Positions 44,012-53,381 of a stretch of DNA of 64,000 nt are shown here, piece after piece. The notes beneath the pieces were generated by a model. That model searched no databases and was not told the DNA's origin. It worked only from the letters and a program-made list of their open reading frames with translations. This DNA is from Acinetobacter sp. NIPH 298 (lineage in GTDB: Bacteria > Pseudomonadota > Gammaproteobacteria > Pseudomonadales > Moraxellaceae). The stretch's first letter is position 1, and the number at the start of each line of letters is the position of its first letter. The DNA lies in the NCBI RefSeq assembly GCF_000369505.1, contig NZ_KB850053.1, positions 276,943 through 340,942 of the forward strand. Reading direction: 5' to 3'. Both the position numbers and the translations under genes were made by a program.

Positions 44012-45019
44012 ATGTCTCAACTCAAGAACTATACTGGCTCTGTTTTTGGTGGTTTGGGGCATTTACTCAAAGCCTATTGCGAGGCAGAAAATATTGCTGT
44101 TCCTGAGCAATTACAACACGTTCAAAACCTAGAACGCTTCGATTATGTGATCTGGCGTGACTTGCTTGAAGATCTCAATCGCTTAGATCCGAAAACTGGA
44201 CTTGGGTTAGAAATTGCAGCCTATGTGCAACCTAAACATCTCGGTATTATCGCGTATCTTGCGCTTTCATGTGAAAATTTGGGCGAAGCTTTAACACGCT
44301 ATCATGACTTTCATCGCTTAATTTATGATGGCAGCCCTTTGGTGGTCGAGTTTAATGACCCTTATGTTTCCATTCGTTGGGAAGCACCTGAACCGCATCC
44401 AACCCAACTCACCGATGAAATTGCCATTGCATTGATGGTGCAATTCCTCAAGTTGTTTATGTCAGGCGAAAGTATCCATTTACACGAAGTGCATTTCGTC
44501 AATCCCCCTCCAAAAAATATCAGCATTTATGAGCAATATTTTCGCTGCAAGGTTCGTTTTGAACAGCCTAAAACGCAACTGCTATTGCCAGTAGCTGAAG
44601 CGTTTAAACCATTAAAAAGCAGTGACCACACCCTACAACAACTGCTGTTACAGCAGGCGCAAGCTTTATTAGACAAGTTACCGAATTCAACTCAACTGGA
44701 TCAACGTCTACAACATGCCATTTTGACAGGTTTGCAAAAGAACCAATATCAGATCGATTTTATTGCAGAAAAATTAGGACTGTCTGTTCGACAGTTACAA
44801 CGGCATCTGCAACAGCAAGGCACTACTTTTCAGGAGCGTGTACAGCAAATTCGTTTTATGTTGGCGACTGAGTATTTAAAAGACCCTCATCTCAGCCTAC
44901 AGGAAATCGCCTTACTGCTATGTTATTCAGAGCAAAGCGCTTTTCAGCGCGCTTTTAAACTTTGGACGGGACAAACACCGCAACAGTGGCGGAACAACAA
45001 CACAATTTACAATTCGTAA
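44012..45019 (+). CDS. AraC-family regulator of the OruR/ArgR-like type
   Basis: A 335-aa regulator. The first ~190 residues match the long N-terminal domain of the Arabinose_bd group (LGLEIAAYVQPKHLGIIAYL, then LGEALTRYHDFHRLIYDG). The C-terminal helix-turn-helix pair is DFIAEKLGLSVRQLQRHLQQ and LQEIALLLCYSEQSAFQRAF. AGGAG precedes the ATG. It is divergent from the hydroxylase gene and likely controls it in response to a lipid or fatty-acid-like effector. The effector is inferred from context only. Confidence 0.9.
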   Translation: MSQLKNYTGSVFGGLGHLLKAYCEAENIAVPEQLQHVQNLERFDYVIWRDLLEDLNRLDPKTGLGLEIAAYVQPKHLGIIAYLALSCENLGEALTRYHDFHRLIYDGSPLVVEFNDPYVSIRWEAPEPHPTQLTDEIAIALMVQFLKLFMSGESIHLHEVHFVNPPPKNISIYEQYFRCKVRFEQPKTQLLLPVAEAFKPLKSSDHTLQQLLLQQAQALLDKLPNSTQLDQRLQHAILTGLQKNQYQIDFIAEKLGLSVRQLQRHLQQQGTTFQERVQQIRFMLATEYLKDPHLSLQEIALLLCYSEQSAFQRAFKLWTGQTPQQWRNNNTIYNS

Positions 45020-45195
45020 TAAAAATATTGATGAACTCACTGTTTCACAACTGATCATTGTTGTTACACCCTTTATACAAGAACCTATATACCCATGTGA
45101 ATTAGTTCACATTTTTTTCACAGGGGTTAAACATATCCATAATAAAGTTTTGGATGCTTGGTTTTTCTTTTTTTAAAAAATATGTGGTGATAACA

Positions 45196-45888
45196 ATGAA
45201 CAAATATTTAGCAGAATTTCTTGGAACCTTTTGGCTCGTTTTTGGTGGTTGTGGTAGTGCTGTACTAGCAGCAGCCTATCCAGAACTTGGTATCGGCTTT
45301 ATGGGCGTGGCATTGGCATTCGGTCTCACCGTTTTAACGGGTGCTTACGCGTTTGGTCATATTTCAGGTGGTCACTTTAACCCTGCCGTCAGTGTGGGTT
45401 TATGGGTAGGTGGACGCTTTGAAGCAAAAGAACTTGCTCCTTATATTATTTCTCAAGTGATTGGTGCAACGATCGCGGCATTGGTCCTTTACATTATCGT
45501 ACAAGGTCAAGCAGGCTTTGCGGGTACAGGTGGTTTCGCGAGTAATGGTTTTGGTGATCTGTCTCCAAATAAATTTTCTCTAGGTTCTGCTTTCATTATT
45601 GAAGTGGTACTGACTGCATTCTTCATCATTATTATTATGGGGGCAACGGATCGTCGTGCGCCTGCTGGATTCGCACCGATTGCGATTGGTTTGGCTTTAA
45701 CATTAATTCACTTAATCAGTATTCCAGTGACGAATACTTCAGTTAACCCTGCACGTAGTACGGGTGTGGCATTCTTTGCTGAAACAGCAGCACTCAGCCA
45801 ATTATGGTTGTTCTGGGTCGCTCCAATTATTGGTGCCGTGATTGGTGCGGTAATTTATAAAATTGTAGGACGTGAGAAAGACGAATAA
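45196..45888 (+). CDS. aqpZ: Aquaporin Z
   Basis: A 230-aa water channel of the MIP family with six membrane segments and two half-helices. Both NPA motifs are present: [11 protein letters not shown] (first half) and [10 protein letters not shown] (second half), the latter with the Arg of the selectivity filter. I start at ATG 45196 ([18 protein letters not shown]). The frame is open 14 codons further upstream but those are not part of the family. Followed by a strong terminator. Confidence 0.95.
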   Translation: MNKYLAEFLGTFWLVFGGCGSAVLAAAYPELGIGFMGVALAFGLTVLTGAYAFGHISGGHFNPAVSVGLWVGGRFEAKELAPYIISQVIGATIAALVLYIIVQGQAGFAGTGGFASNGFGDLSPNKFSLGSAFIIEVVLTAFFIIIIMGATDRRAPAGFAPIAIGLALTLIHLISIPVTNTSVNPARSTGVAFFAETAALSQLWLFWVAPIIGAVIGAVIYKIVGREKDE

Positions 45889-45900
45889 TACATCCTCATA

Positions 45901-45931
45901 AAAAAACAGCCTTCACGTAGGCTGTTTTTTT
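45901..45931 (+). terminator. Terminator of aqpZ
   Basis: AACAGCC / GGCTGTT with an 8-nt loop, A-run before and T-run after; may also serve the convergent 45948 gene. Confidence 0.88.
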
Positions 45932-45947
45932 ATGCTTCAATTTGCAT

Positions 45948-46190
45948 TTAAAGAAACGGATTTTCAATTTCTTGTTCAGCTTGACGCTCGATTTGCGCAG
46001 GTAAGTTTTCTTTCTCGAGTGCCGCCACCACATCATTAATAAAGCTTTGCAACGCTTTCGCAGTTTTTAGACCCGCTTGATCTTTAGTAATTTGCAAATT
46101 GCCATATAAGCTCACGCAATCGACCTGATTTTCTAAAGTCAGATCATAAATCGCTGAAGACTCATCACCATGTTCAAAAGGTTTAAACAT
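45948..46190 (-). CDS. Small hypothetical protein, 80 aa
   Basis: A short soluble, acidic protein (starts MFKPFEHGDESSAIYDL, ends EQEIENPFL) with a central amphipathic helix (LKTAKALQSFINDVVAAL). No signal peptide or membrane segment. The regular codon use and a position between two terminated units support a real gene, but I recognise no family and cannot assign a function. Confidence 0.65.
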   Translation of the reverse strand: MFKPFEHGDESSAIYDLTLENQVDCVSLYGNLQITKDQAGLKTAKALQSFINDVVAALEKENLPAQIERQAEQEIENPFL

Positions 46191-46260
46191 CTCATTCTCA
46201 CGTTGTTATTATATCGATATAGCCTGCGCCAAGCTCAATTGCTTTGCAAGATGCTCTACA

Positions 46261-47337
46261 TTATCTCAACAATTGTAAAAAATACTGAACCAGCATATCG
46301 ACCAAATGCTTGATCACAGCTTGTTTAGCATCTTCATCAATATACGGTGAGGAACTGTCTTCGGCGGCTTGGGTTCGACCTGAACTAAATTGGCGTTGCT
46401 GCACTTGAATACTGTCAGTGGTCGCTTCTTCTGCGCATTGACTTTGCCCATCCCAATGCAAATAACGAATTTCATTATTGGCCTTGACCTGCTGTGCTGA
46501 TACAGGCAACTGATAAATATTGCGCTTCTGCTGCTCGGTTAATTGTGGAAATAAATTAATCCCGAGCTTTTCTTCTAAATAACAGACACTGACCACTTTA
46601 ACCTGTAGTGATGCGTTATTCGGGGCATAATAAGCCCCAATAATGCCTTGTTTTGGTAAATATACGGCTTTATATACCGCCGTGGGCACAATCACCCCTT
46701 TACCAATGGTTTTTAAGCGTTGACCCTCAAAGATCGGCCCTGTTATGACATAGGCATCCTTATGTTGTTTGGTCACGATAGAACGAACCGCTTCCTCAAC
46801 TTTACGCCATACTTCCTGATTATTTTTAGGCGCTTGGGGCACCATATTGGCCAATGAGAAACTGTCATATTGCGCAGCTTTATTGTTCATATCGCCATTG
46901 GGTGCCATGTGCCCACGATCGTAGCCTGAGCCTCGATAGTCGGATAACAAAGCGCGATGTCGCTCTGCTACACGGGTTTCCTCATGGAAATTATCTTCAC
47001 GCTTAATTTTAATACTTAAACGTTGCGGGGTTAAATATTCCGCTGACCATAGTGGGGTTTTTGAGATGCCTGAATACATCACGTTAAAATCATTAAAGCA
47101 CAGGGCGTAGCTGTCTTTTTGCAGACTTTCTTTACTTAATAAAGGAGGAACATCCCGATAAAATTGATTTAAACAACCGCTATTGGTGCTCTGCAATGGA
47201 ATCAATTTAGAAATTTTCTCATTGCCAAACGCAATCGCAAAGCTGCTCGTTGCGAGCAAAGCTAATAAAATCTTTCCAACATTTTGGCTCAAAAAAGCGA
47301 ATTGCGTTTTACGCTTTCGAGTTGTTCTTCTAGCCAT
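46261..47337 (-). CDS. Exported DNA/RNA non-specific endonuclease
   Basis: A 358-aa protein with a basic N-terminus and one hydrophobic segment (GKILLALLATSSFAIAFG) that acts as signal or anchor. The nuclease core has the DRGH motif (GYDRGHMAPNGDMNNKAAQ) with catalytic His and the downstream Asn/Glu metal region (MVPQAPKNNQEVWRKVEEAV), as in the NucA/EndoG family. It would cut DNA and RNA outside the cytoplasm. Start taken at ATG 47337; a GTG two codons upstream is possible. Confidence 0.88.
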   Translation of the reverse strand: MARRTTRKRKTQFAFLSQNVGKILLALLATSSFAIAFGNEKISKLIPLQSTNSGCLNQFYRDVPPLLSKESLQKDSYALCFNDFNVMYSGISKTPLWSAEYLTPQRLSIKIKREDNFHEETRVAERHRALLSDYRGSGYDRGHMAPNGDMNNKAAQYDSFSLANMVPQAPKNNQEVWRKVEEAVRSIVTKQHKDAYVITGPIFEGQRLKTIGKGVIVPTAVYKAVYLPKQGIIGAYYAPNNASLQVKVVSVCYLEEKLGINLFPQLTEQQKRNIYQLPVSAQQVKANNEIRYLHWDGQSQCAEEATTDSIQVQQRQFSSGRTQAAEDSSSPYIDEDAKQAVIKHLVDMLVQYFLQLLR

Positions 47338-47456
47338 AACCACTTCAAAATCAATATTAACGCGCAGCTTAACAACTCAAACAGCAACTGTATATTCACA
47401 AGTGGCTCAGAACGACACTTTATGTCGTCAAACTGTTCACTTGATCATCAAAGCAT

Positions 47457-47484
47457 AAAAAATGGCACCTGATGGTGCCATTTT
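47457..47484 (-). terminator. Terminator of kup
   Basis: AAAATGGCACC-TGAT-GGTGCCATTTT, 11-bp perfect stem; on the minus strand it lies 15 nt past the kup stop. Confidence 0.88.
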
Positions 47485-47499
47485 CATATCAATTCATCA

Positions 47500-49380
47500 C
47501 TAAATTTCGATCTGACTACCTAACTCAACCACACGGTTGGTTGGGATTTGATAGAAGTCACTGACTGGACTGGTATTACGCTGCATCGAGATAAAGAGTT
47601 TTTCACGCCACGGTGACATCCCATCCCCAACAGTATGCACAATACGATCACGCGAAATAAAGAAGCTCATTTGCATCATATCGAATTCAAAACCAAGTTC
47701 CTGATAAGCTTGTTCCAAAGCATTTGGCACATTAGGCTGATCTTTAAAGCCGTAATACATATAAATGCGATAGAAGTGATCATCCAGTTTTTCCACTTTT
47801 ACACGATCTTCTGTCGCCACATATGGAATGTCCTCGGTATAGACCGTGACGATCACATTGCGCTCATGCAGCACTTTATTATGTTTAATATTGTGCAGCA
47901 TCGCATGCGGTACAATATTTGGCGTGCCTGTTAAAAAGATCGCTTCGCCAGGAACAAATTGAGTTTCCTTGCTCATACCGATACTTTTAATAAATAAGTC
48001 TAGCGATAACGCATCGGTTTCCATACGCTTATATACAATCTCGCGCCCACGTTTCCATGTCATCAAAATGGTATATACCACTGCACCAATTAAAATTGGC
48101 ACCCAACCGCCAGCCAAGATCTTTAATGATGTCGACGCAACAAATACTAAATCGAGTAATAAAAAAGGGATCGCCAGCAGCGCGACTTTCCACCAAGACC
48201 AGCGCCACACGCCATAGGCCAAGGTCGAAATGAGGATGGTGCCGCACAACATGGTCATGGTCACCGCCACACCATAGGCACTAGCTAACTCAGTACTACT
48301 TTCAAAAAGTAAAATCAAAATAACGACGGAAATAAACAACACCCAATTAATAAAGGGCAAATAAATCTGACCTTGTTCAACATCCGAAGTATGGTGCACC
48401 GTTAAACGGGGTAAGTAACGTAACTGCATCGCCTGATTGGCGACCGAGAATACCCCAGTAATCACCGCTTGCGAAGCAATCACGGCAGCCGCAGTTGCAA
48501 GCCCAATCATGGGAAATAATGCCCAATCTGGAACTAACAGATAGAATGGGTTTTCAATTGCTTGTGGATTACGAAGCAATAACGCGCCCTGACCTGCATA
48601 ATTCAATAACAAAGAAGGAAGGACGATACAGAACCACGCCAACTTGATTGGCATACGCCCAAAATGCCCCATATCCGCATATAAGGCTTCGCCGCCTGTC
48701 ATGGTCAGGATCACTGCGCCCATGGTGATAAATGCAATCATCGGCTGTTCATAGACAAAGTTAAATGCCCAGTAGGGATTGATCATCATCAGCACATAAG
48801 GCGTTTGAATAATACTCCATAGACCAATCAAGCCAATGGACAGAAACCACAACAGCGTCACTGGCCCAAATAGTTTCCCCATCGTGGCTGTACCATGCCG
48901 TTGTACCATGAAGAGCCCTGTCAAAATCCCAAGTGCGATCGGAACCAGCCACTGATTAAAAGCAGGCGTTACGATACTCAGTCCTTCAATCGCAGATAGA
49001 ACCGAAATCGCTGGTGTGATAATGCCATCACCAAAAAATAATGATGCGCCGATAAAACCCAGTGCGATCAAGTAAATCTTATTTTTATCTGAAAATACTT
49101 TTGAGCGAAGGTTTAACGCCAGTAACGAGATAATCCCGCCTTCACCATTGTTATCTGCGCGCATAATGACTGAAACATATTTAAAACTAATGGTTAAGTT
49201 CATACACCAAAAAATCAGAGATAAAATCCCCAACACCGATGCTTCATTGATCGCCATGTGTCCTGTGTTGAAACACTCTCGTATGGCATACAACGGACTT
49301 GTACCAATGTCTCCAAAGACCACCCCTAAGGCTGCCAATGTCATCACTGGCAATGCGGTTTTTTTTGCAGCACTTTGCAT
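47500..49380 (-). CDS. kup: Low-affinity potassium transporter Kup
   Basis: A 626-aa K+ uptake protein of the KUP family with 12 membrane segments and a C-terminal cytoplasmic domain. Conserved family blocks are [19 protein letters not shown] near the start, [19 protein letters not shown], and [19 protein letters not shown] start at ATG 49380; a TTG three codons earlier is the alternative. It is the last core gene before the tRNA-Ser and the island. Confidence 0.95.
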   Translation of the reverse strand: MQSAAKKTALPVMTLAALGVVFGDIGTSPLYAIRECFNTGHMAINEASVLGILSLIFWCMNLTISFKYVSVIMRADNNGEGGIISLLALNLRSKVFSDKNKIYLIALGFIGASLFFGDGIITPAISVLSAIEGLSIVTPAFNQWLVPIALGILTGLFMVQRHGTATMGKLFGPVTLLWFLSIGLIGLWSIIQTPYVLMMINPYWAFNFVYEQPMIAFITMGAVILTMTGGEALYADMGHFGRMPIKLAWFCIVLPSLLLNYAGQGALLLRNPQAIENPFYLLVPDWALFPMIGLATAAAVIASQAVITGVFSVANQAMQLRYLPRLTVHHTSDVEQGQIYLPFINWVLFISVVILILLFESSTELASAYGVAVTMTMLCGTILISTLAYGVWRWSWWKVALLAIPFLLLDLVFVASTSLKILAGGWVPILIGAVVYTILMTWKRGREIVYKRMETDALSLDLFIKSIGMSKETQFVPGEAIFLTGTPNIVPHAMLHNIKHNKVLHERNVIVTVYTEDIPYVATEDRVKVEKLDDHFYRIYMYYGFKDQPNVPNALEQAYQELGFEFDMMQMSFFISRDRIVHTVGDGMSPWREKLFISMQRNTSPVSDFYQIPTNRVVELGSQIEI

Positions 49381-49501
49381 ATATTTCAATCAAATCGGAT
49401 TTGAGATTGCGCCATATTACCACTAGCCAAAAACTTTTTCTGCAAATCTATGATTTTGTCGCTTGGCAGTTGGTTTTTTTTTGGTTACTATCCCACACCT
49501 T

Positions 49502-49591
49502 GGTGAGGTGTCCGAGTGGCTTAAGGAGCACGCCTGGAAAGTGTGTATACGTTTGCGCGTATCGAGGGTTCGAATCCCTCTCTCACCGCCA
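49502..49591 (+). tRNA. tRNA-Ser (anticodon GGA), island attachment site
   Basis: A 90-nt tRNA with the long variable arm of serine tRNAs, anticodon GGA in CGCCTGGAAAGTG, and encoded CCA. Its 3' end (TTCGAATCCCTCTCTCACC) is the likely attL, because an integrase gene starts 182 nt downstream in the same orientation. I find no second copy of this 3' end in the window, so attR must lie beyond 64000. Confidence 0.96.
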
Positions 49592-49703
49592 AGTTTACTT
49601 TCTATGATATCTCATAGAGTCTTAAGAGCTTAGATCTAAAGGGTTTAGGCTTTTTTTATTGCCTTATGTTTTCCAATTAACCCTATTGAATCCTGATATA
49701 GTT

Positions 49704-49751
49704 GGGGGTATAACTGGGGGTATAATAAATTACACCTATTTTTATACCCCC
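49704..49751 (+). promoter_or_regulatory. GGGGGTATAA repeats at the integrase promoter
   Basis: Two direct copies of GGGGGTATAA (49704-49713, 49716-49725) are followed by an inverted copy TTATACCCCC (49742-49751). The second direct copy contains a -10-like TATAAT. The repeats lie 22 nt before the integrase ATG and are likely arm-type or self-regulatory binding sites of the integrase. That role is inference. Confidence 0.55.
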
Positions 49752-49773
49752 AAATTCTACGGGAAGCGTTGTA

Positions 49774-50937
49774 ATGCTTACAGATGCTCAGGTCAGAAAG
49801 ATCAAACCTTCTGAAAAGAAAACCAAATATTCTGATGAAAAAGGCATGTATCTGGAAGTCACACCGTCAGGTGGTATGCATTGGCGTATGAAATTTCGCT
49901 TTCAGGGCAAAGAAAATATTTTCAGTATTGGTACATATCCAGACACCACACTTGCCCAAGCGAGAAGAATCCGTGATGAAGCTCGCTTAAAGTTAAAAGA
50001 TGGAATTAATCCAAACAAAGCGAAGAAACAAAAAAAATTGCAGGTAGACGAAAGCACGCTTTTTAAAGCACTTACAATGGAATGGATGCAAGACCGTAAA
50101 GCCGTTATAAAAGAAGCAACTTACTTACGTGATTTATCCGTATTTGAAAAAGACCTTTTCCCTGTCCTAGGTAATATGCCAATTGATCAAATCAAAGGGA
50201 AAGATGTGCTCGCTTGTGCCAAAAAAATTGAAGAGCGTGGTGCACTGGAAATGGCGAAACGCTCAATTCCTTTAGCTGGACGTATTTTCCGTTTTGCGAT
50301 TCGTAAAGGTATTATTGAGAACGATCCCACCCCACACTTAGGCGAGGCACTTAAACCACGCAAAGTAAAGCATATGGCCCGTTTGGATATTTCTGAGTTC
50401 CCTGCTTTTCTTGAACGGATGGATCGCTACCACGGCAACCTTATCATTCGATCTGCATTACAGTTGATGACCCTTACTTTTGTCAGAACAGCAGAACTTA
50501 GAATGATGGAGTGGAATGAGATTGATTATGAGAATCATTTATGGAGAATTCCTGCACACAAAATGAAAATGGCTATGCCTCATATTGTGCCTTTATCAAA
50601 ACAAGCCTTAGAGATACTAGAAAGGATTCAATCGATTACAGGCATAAAACAGTACGTTTTCTATAATTACAGTACAGCTAAGCCAATTAGCAGCAATGCG
50701 CTTTTATGTGCAATTCGAACGATGGGATATAACGGTAAAATGACTGGTCATGGCTTCCGTGGGCTTGCCTCTACAACCTTACATGAGCAGGGTTATATGC
50801 ATGATGCAATTGAAATTCAGCTAGCTCATAGAGTGGGTAATGCTGTTTCCCAAGCTTACAATCATGCACAACATCTAGAATATCGAGTAAAGATGATGCA
50901 GGAATGGTCTGATTTTATTGATGGGTTGAGAAAATAG
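49774..50937 (+). CDS. P4-type tyrosine integrase
   Basis: A 387-aa site-specific recombinase. Residues 1-85 are the arm-binding/DUF4102 domain (LTDAQVRKIKPSEKKTKYSD, MYLEVTPSGGMHWRMKFRF). The catalytic residues are R238 (FVRTAELR), K263, H326/R329 (HGFRGLAS), H352 (LAHRVGN) and the nucleophile Y362. It is placed directly after tRNA-Ser and drives integration of the defence island. No excisionase gene is seen between it and the methyltransferase. Confidence 0.94.
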   Translation: MLTDAQVRKIKPSEKKTKYSDEKGMYLEVTPSGGMHWRMKFRFQGKENIFSIGTYPDTTLAQARRIRDEARLKLKDGINPNKAKKQKKLQVDESTLFKALTMEWMQDRKAVIKEATYLRDLSVFEKDLFPVLGNMPIDQIKGKDVLACAKKIEERGALEMAKRSIPLAGRIFRFAIRKGIIENDPTPHLGEALKPRKVKHMARLDISEFPAFLERMDRYHGNLIIRSALQLMTLTFVRTAELRMMEWNEIDYENHLWRIPAHKMKMAMPHIVPLSKQALEILERIQSITGIKQYVFYNYSTAKPISSNALLCAIRTMGYNGKMTGHGFRGLASTTLHEQGYMHDAIEIQLAHRVGNAVSQAYNHAQHLEYRVKMMQEWSDFIDGLRK

Positions 50938-51099
50938 GTTTTGCTTCTGACTAAAGTAATTTTTAAAGCTAAATTAAAAGTTATAAAGTATTTCTCTGTA
51001 GGATTTATATGTTAAACAGTTATACATATTAACTATGAATGCAAAAAATCTTATGTATGTTTGATATGATAGCATTGTCTTTTAGTGGTCTTTTTCCTA

Positions 51100-52122
51100 A
51101 TGAATTATCCGAATGAAGTTAGCAAAATTTTGAAGCCTTGGGTAGATAAGGAACTTAATAAAACAGTTCTAGATCTATTTGCAGGGTGTGGAGGACTATC
51201 TTTAGGCTTTGAAGCCTGCGGTTTCAAAACAATCGGTTATGAAATGAACAGTCATGCGGCTGATACATACAATAATAATTTGCTAGGTCAGTGTCTGAAC
51301 GAAAAGTTAACAACCGAAACAAATTATCCTAAAGCAGATATTGTTATAGGTGGTCCTCCTTGTCAGCCTTTTAGTGTGGGCGGAAAACAGCTGGGGTTAC
51401 AAGATTCTAGAGATGGATTTCCCATTTTCATAGAGGCCGTTAAACAACTCGAACCAGAAGTTTTTTTATTCGAGAATGTAAGAGGTATGCTTTATAAGAA
51501 TAAATGGTATTTAAACGAAGTTCTTAATGAGTTAGAGCATTTAGGCTATCACCTTGATTATGCACTATTAAATGCCGTTAATTATAAAGTCCCTCAAAAT
51601 AGAGAACGTGTTATCGTTCTTGGGTCTAAAAATAAAATTAAGCTACCTGAACCTCAGTTAGAGCGCATCAAAGTAGGTGAGGCTTTAGGAGATTTAGCAT
51701 TTCAATATGATGAAAAGTCTAAATTTTTTACAGAATCAATGGATCAATATGTAGCTAATTATGAGAAAGCATCTAAATGTGTAAATCCAAGAGACTTATA
51801 TCTTGACCGTCCAGCTAGAACATTAACATGCCGTAATTTAGCAGGTGCAACAGGTGATATGCACCGCATTAGATTACCAGATGGTAGACGTAGAAGAATC
51901 ACCGTAAGGGAAGCAGCGAGATTACAAAGTTTTCCAGATTGGTTTAATTTTTCAGGCAATGAAACAAGTCAATTTACACAGATAGGCAATGCAGTCGCGC
52001 CTTATTTTGCTTATCATCTTGCTTTGCAAATAAAACAGCATATTCTAGATCCAAACAATCCAAGTGATTACACAACTGTAGCTCATCAATTGAAGTTATT
52101 TGAAAATGAAGCAATATCTTGA
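51100..52122 (+). CDS. DNA (cytosine-5) methyltransferase, type II R-M
   Basis: A 340-aa C5-cytosine methyltransferase. Motif I is VLDLFAGCGGLSLGFEACG, motif IV GGPPCQPFSVGG with catalytic C88, motif VI ENVRG (125-129), motif VIII QNRERV (166-171) and motif X QIGNAVAP. The target-recognition stretch is short. It protects the host from the overlapping endonuclease at 52106, with which it shares 17 nt. I start at ATG 51100; a GTG at 51085 is in frame. Target sequence cannot be read from the protein. Confidence 0.93.
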   Translation: MNYPNEVSKILKPWVDKELNKTVLDLFAGCGGLSLGFEACGFKTIGYEMNSHAADTYNNNLLGQCLNEKLTTETNYPKADIVIGGPPCQPFSVGGKQLGLQDSRDGFPIFIEAVKQLEPEVFLFENVRGMLYKNKWYLNEVLNELEHLGYHLDYALLNAVNYKVPQNRERVIVLGSKNKIKLPEPQLERIKVGEALGDLAFQYDEKSKFFTESMDQYVANYEKASKCVNPRDLYLDRPARTLTCRNLAGATGDMHRIRLPDGRRRRITVREAARLQSFPDWFNFSGNETSQFTQIGNAVAPYFAYHLALQIKQHILDPNNPSDYTTVAHQLKLFENEAIS

Positions 52123-53149
52123 TCCAAATCCTAAAAACCCTCAGAAACCAAATACATTTACTCTAAAGAAAAAGGAAAATCAGGAACTTATAAATACAAT
52201 TCTATTTATTCTTGACCACTTCGGAATACCTATAAAGCAAGAAAAAGGATATTCTAGAAGTATAGAAAAAATGGCTTTATCTTTTCTAGCAGTATGTGGA
52301 ATTACAAAAATTGAAGAATTAAAAGATTGTAAAGATGCAAATACCCCACATGCTCTGACAACACGACAGATAATCACTTTTATTAATGCAAATTTCGAGG
52401 AAAAGATAAGCTCGGGATCTTATGATGATATTAGAAGAAAAGATCTAAAACACTTAGTCTTGGCTAATATTGTCAATAAATCTTCCCCAACTTCAGCGAC
52501 TAATGACTCTACTAGAGGTTATATGTTAAATCCCTTATATTCGGATTTAATAAGATCATTTGGAGTTAATAACTGGAATCAATTGGTTCAAAAAAAACTT
52601 GAGAATGTCCAGAAATTAAGCGAAAAATTGAGACGGGAGAGAGAAATTTCCAAAATCAACGTGACCCTTTCAAATGGAACAAAGTTAAATTTTTCTTTAG
52701 GTGAGCATAATGATTTACAAAAATCTATTATTGAAGAATTTTTACCCAGATATGGTTTTGGTGCCGAAGTTCTATACGTAGGTGATACGGCAAAAAAACA
52801 TCTACATTTGGATAAAAAGCGTTTAAAAGAACTAAGATTTTTCGATATTGCGCATGAAGAATTACCAGATGTTATAGCATATTCCAAAGAAAAAAATTGG
52901 TTATATCTTATTGAAGCAGTCCACTCTTCAGGTCCTATAAGTGAAGAAAGGCTACTACAGCTTCAGGGGCTAACTAAAGATTGCTCTGCTGATATTGTAT
53001 ATGTAACAGCATTTCAGAATAGAGCCAAATTTAGAACTTTTATTGCCGATATTGCATGGGAAACTGAAGTTTGGATAGCTGACAATCCTGATCACTTAGT
53101 ACATTTTAATGGAGATAAGTTTTTAGGGCCTTATATTAATAGAACTTAA
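52106..53149 (+). CDS. Type II restriction endonuclease, BsuBI/PstI family
   Basis: A 347-aa endonuclease. The N-terminal ~180 residues are a helical, charged recognition region. The C-terminal ~160 residues match the BsuBI/PstI family closely: YVGDTAKK, ELPDVIAYSKEKNWLYLIEA with the acidic metal ligands, VHSSGPISEER, VYVTAFQNRAKF, IAWETEVWIADNPDHLVHF and NGDKFLGPY. It starts at ATG 52106 inside the 3' end of the methyltransferase gene. The known PstI and BsuBI enzymes pair with N6-adenine methylases, whereas this one pairs with a C5 methylase. Confidence 0.9.
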   Translation: MKQYLDPNPKNPQKPNTFTLKKKENQELINTILFILDHFGIPIKQEKGYSRSIEKMALSFLAVCGITKIEELKDCKDANTPHALTTRQIITFINANFEEKISSGSYDDIRRKDLKHLVLANIVNKSSPTSATNDSTRGYMLNPLYSDLIRSFGVNNWNQLVQKKLENVQKLSEKLRREREISKINVTLSNGTKLNFSLGEHNDLQKSIIEEFLPRYGFGAEVLYVGDTAKKHLHLDKKRLKELRFFDIAHEELPDVIAYSKEKNWLYLIEAVHSSGPISEERLLQLQGLTKDCSADIVYVTAFQNRAKFRTFIADIAWETEVWIADNPDHLVHFNGDKFLGPYINRT

Positions 53150-53381
53150 TTTTTTATATATTCTTTGAGCAAAAATATCAAATAAATTAGTCAATAAGGC
53201 TTATTCAATTATATAAAGAATAAGCCAAAAATAATATTCATTTGGACCCAAAGCAACTTTCTTAATTAGATAGAATAAGCTAAATAGTTTAAACATTTTT
53301 TGTACTTTAGCACTCTAAAAGCACTTTACAAAAAATTTAAAAGTACTATCCTGGTGTTCAACTATCTCTACGTTGAAATAA

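Noticed and set aside
49592..49773. Small excisionase-like gene between tRNA-Ser and the integrase
   Set aside because: No open frame with a ribosome site; the stretch holds only AT-rich DNA and the GGGGGTATAA repeats.
53150..53381. Possible controller (C) protein gene for the R-M system
   Set aside because: The gap has no open frame of useful length with a start and ribosome site.
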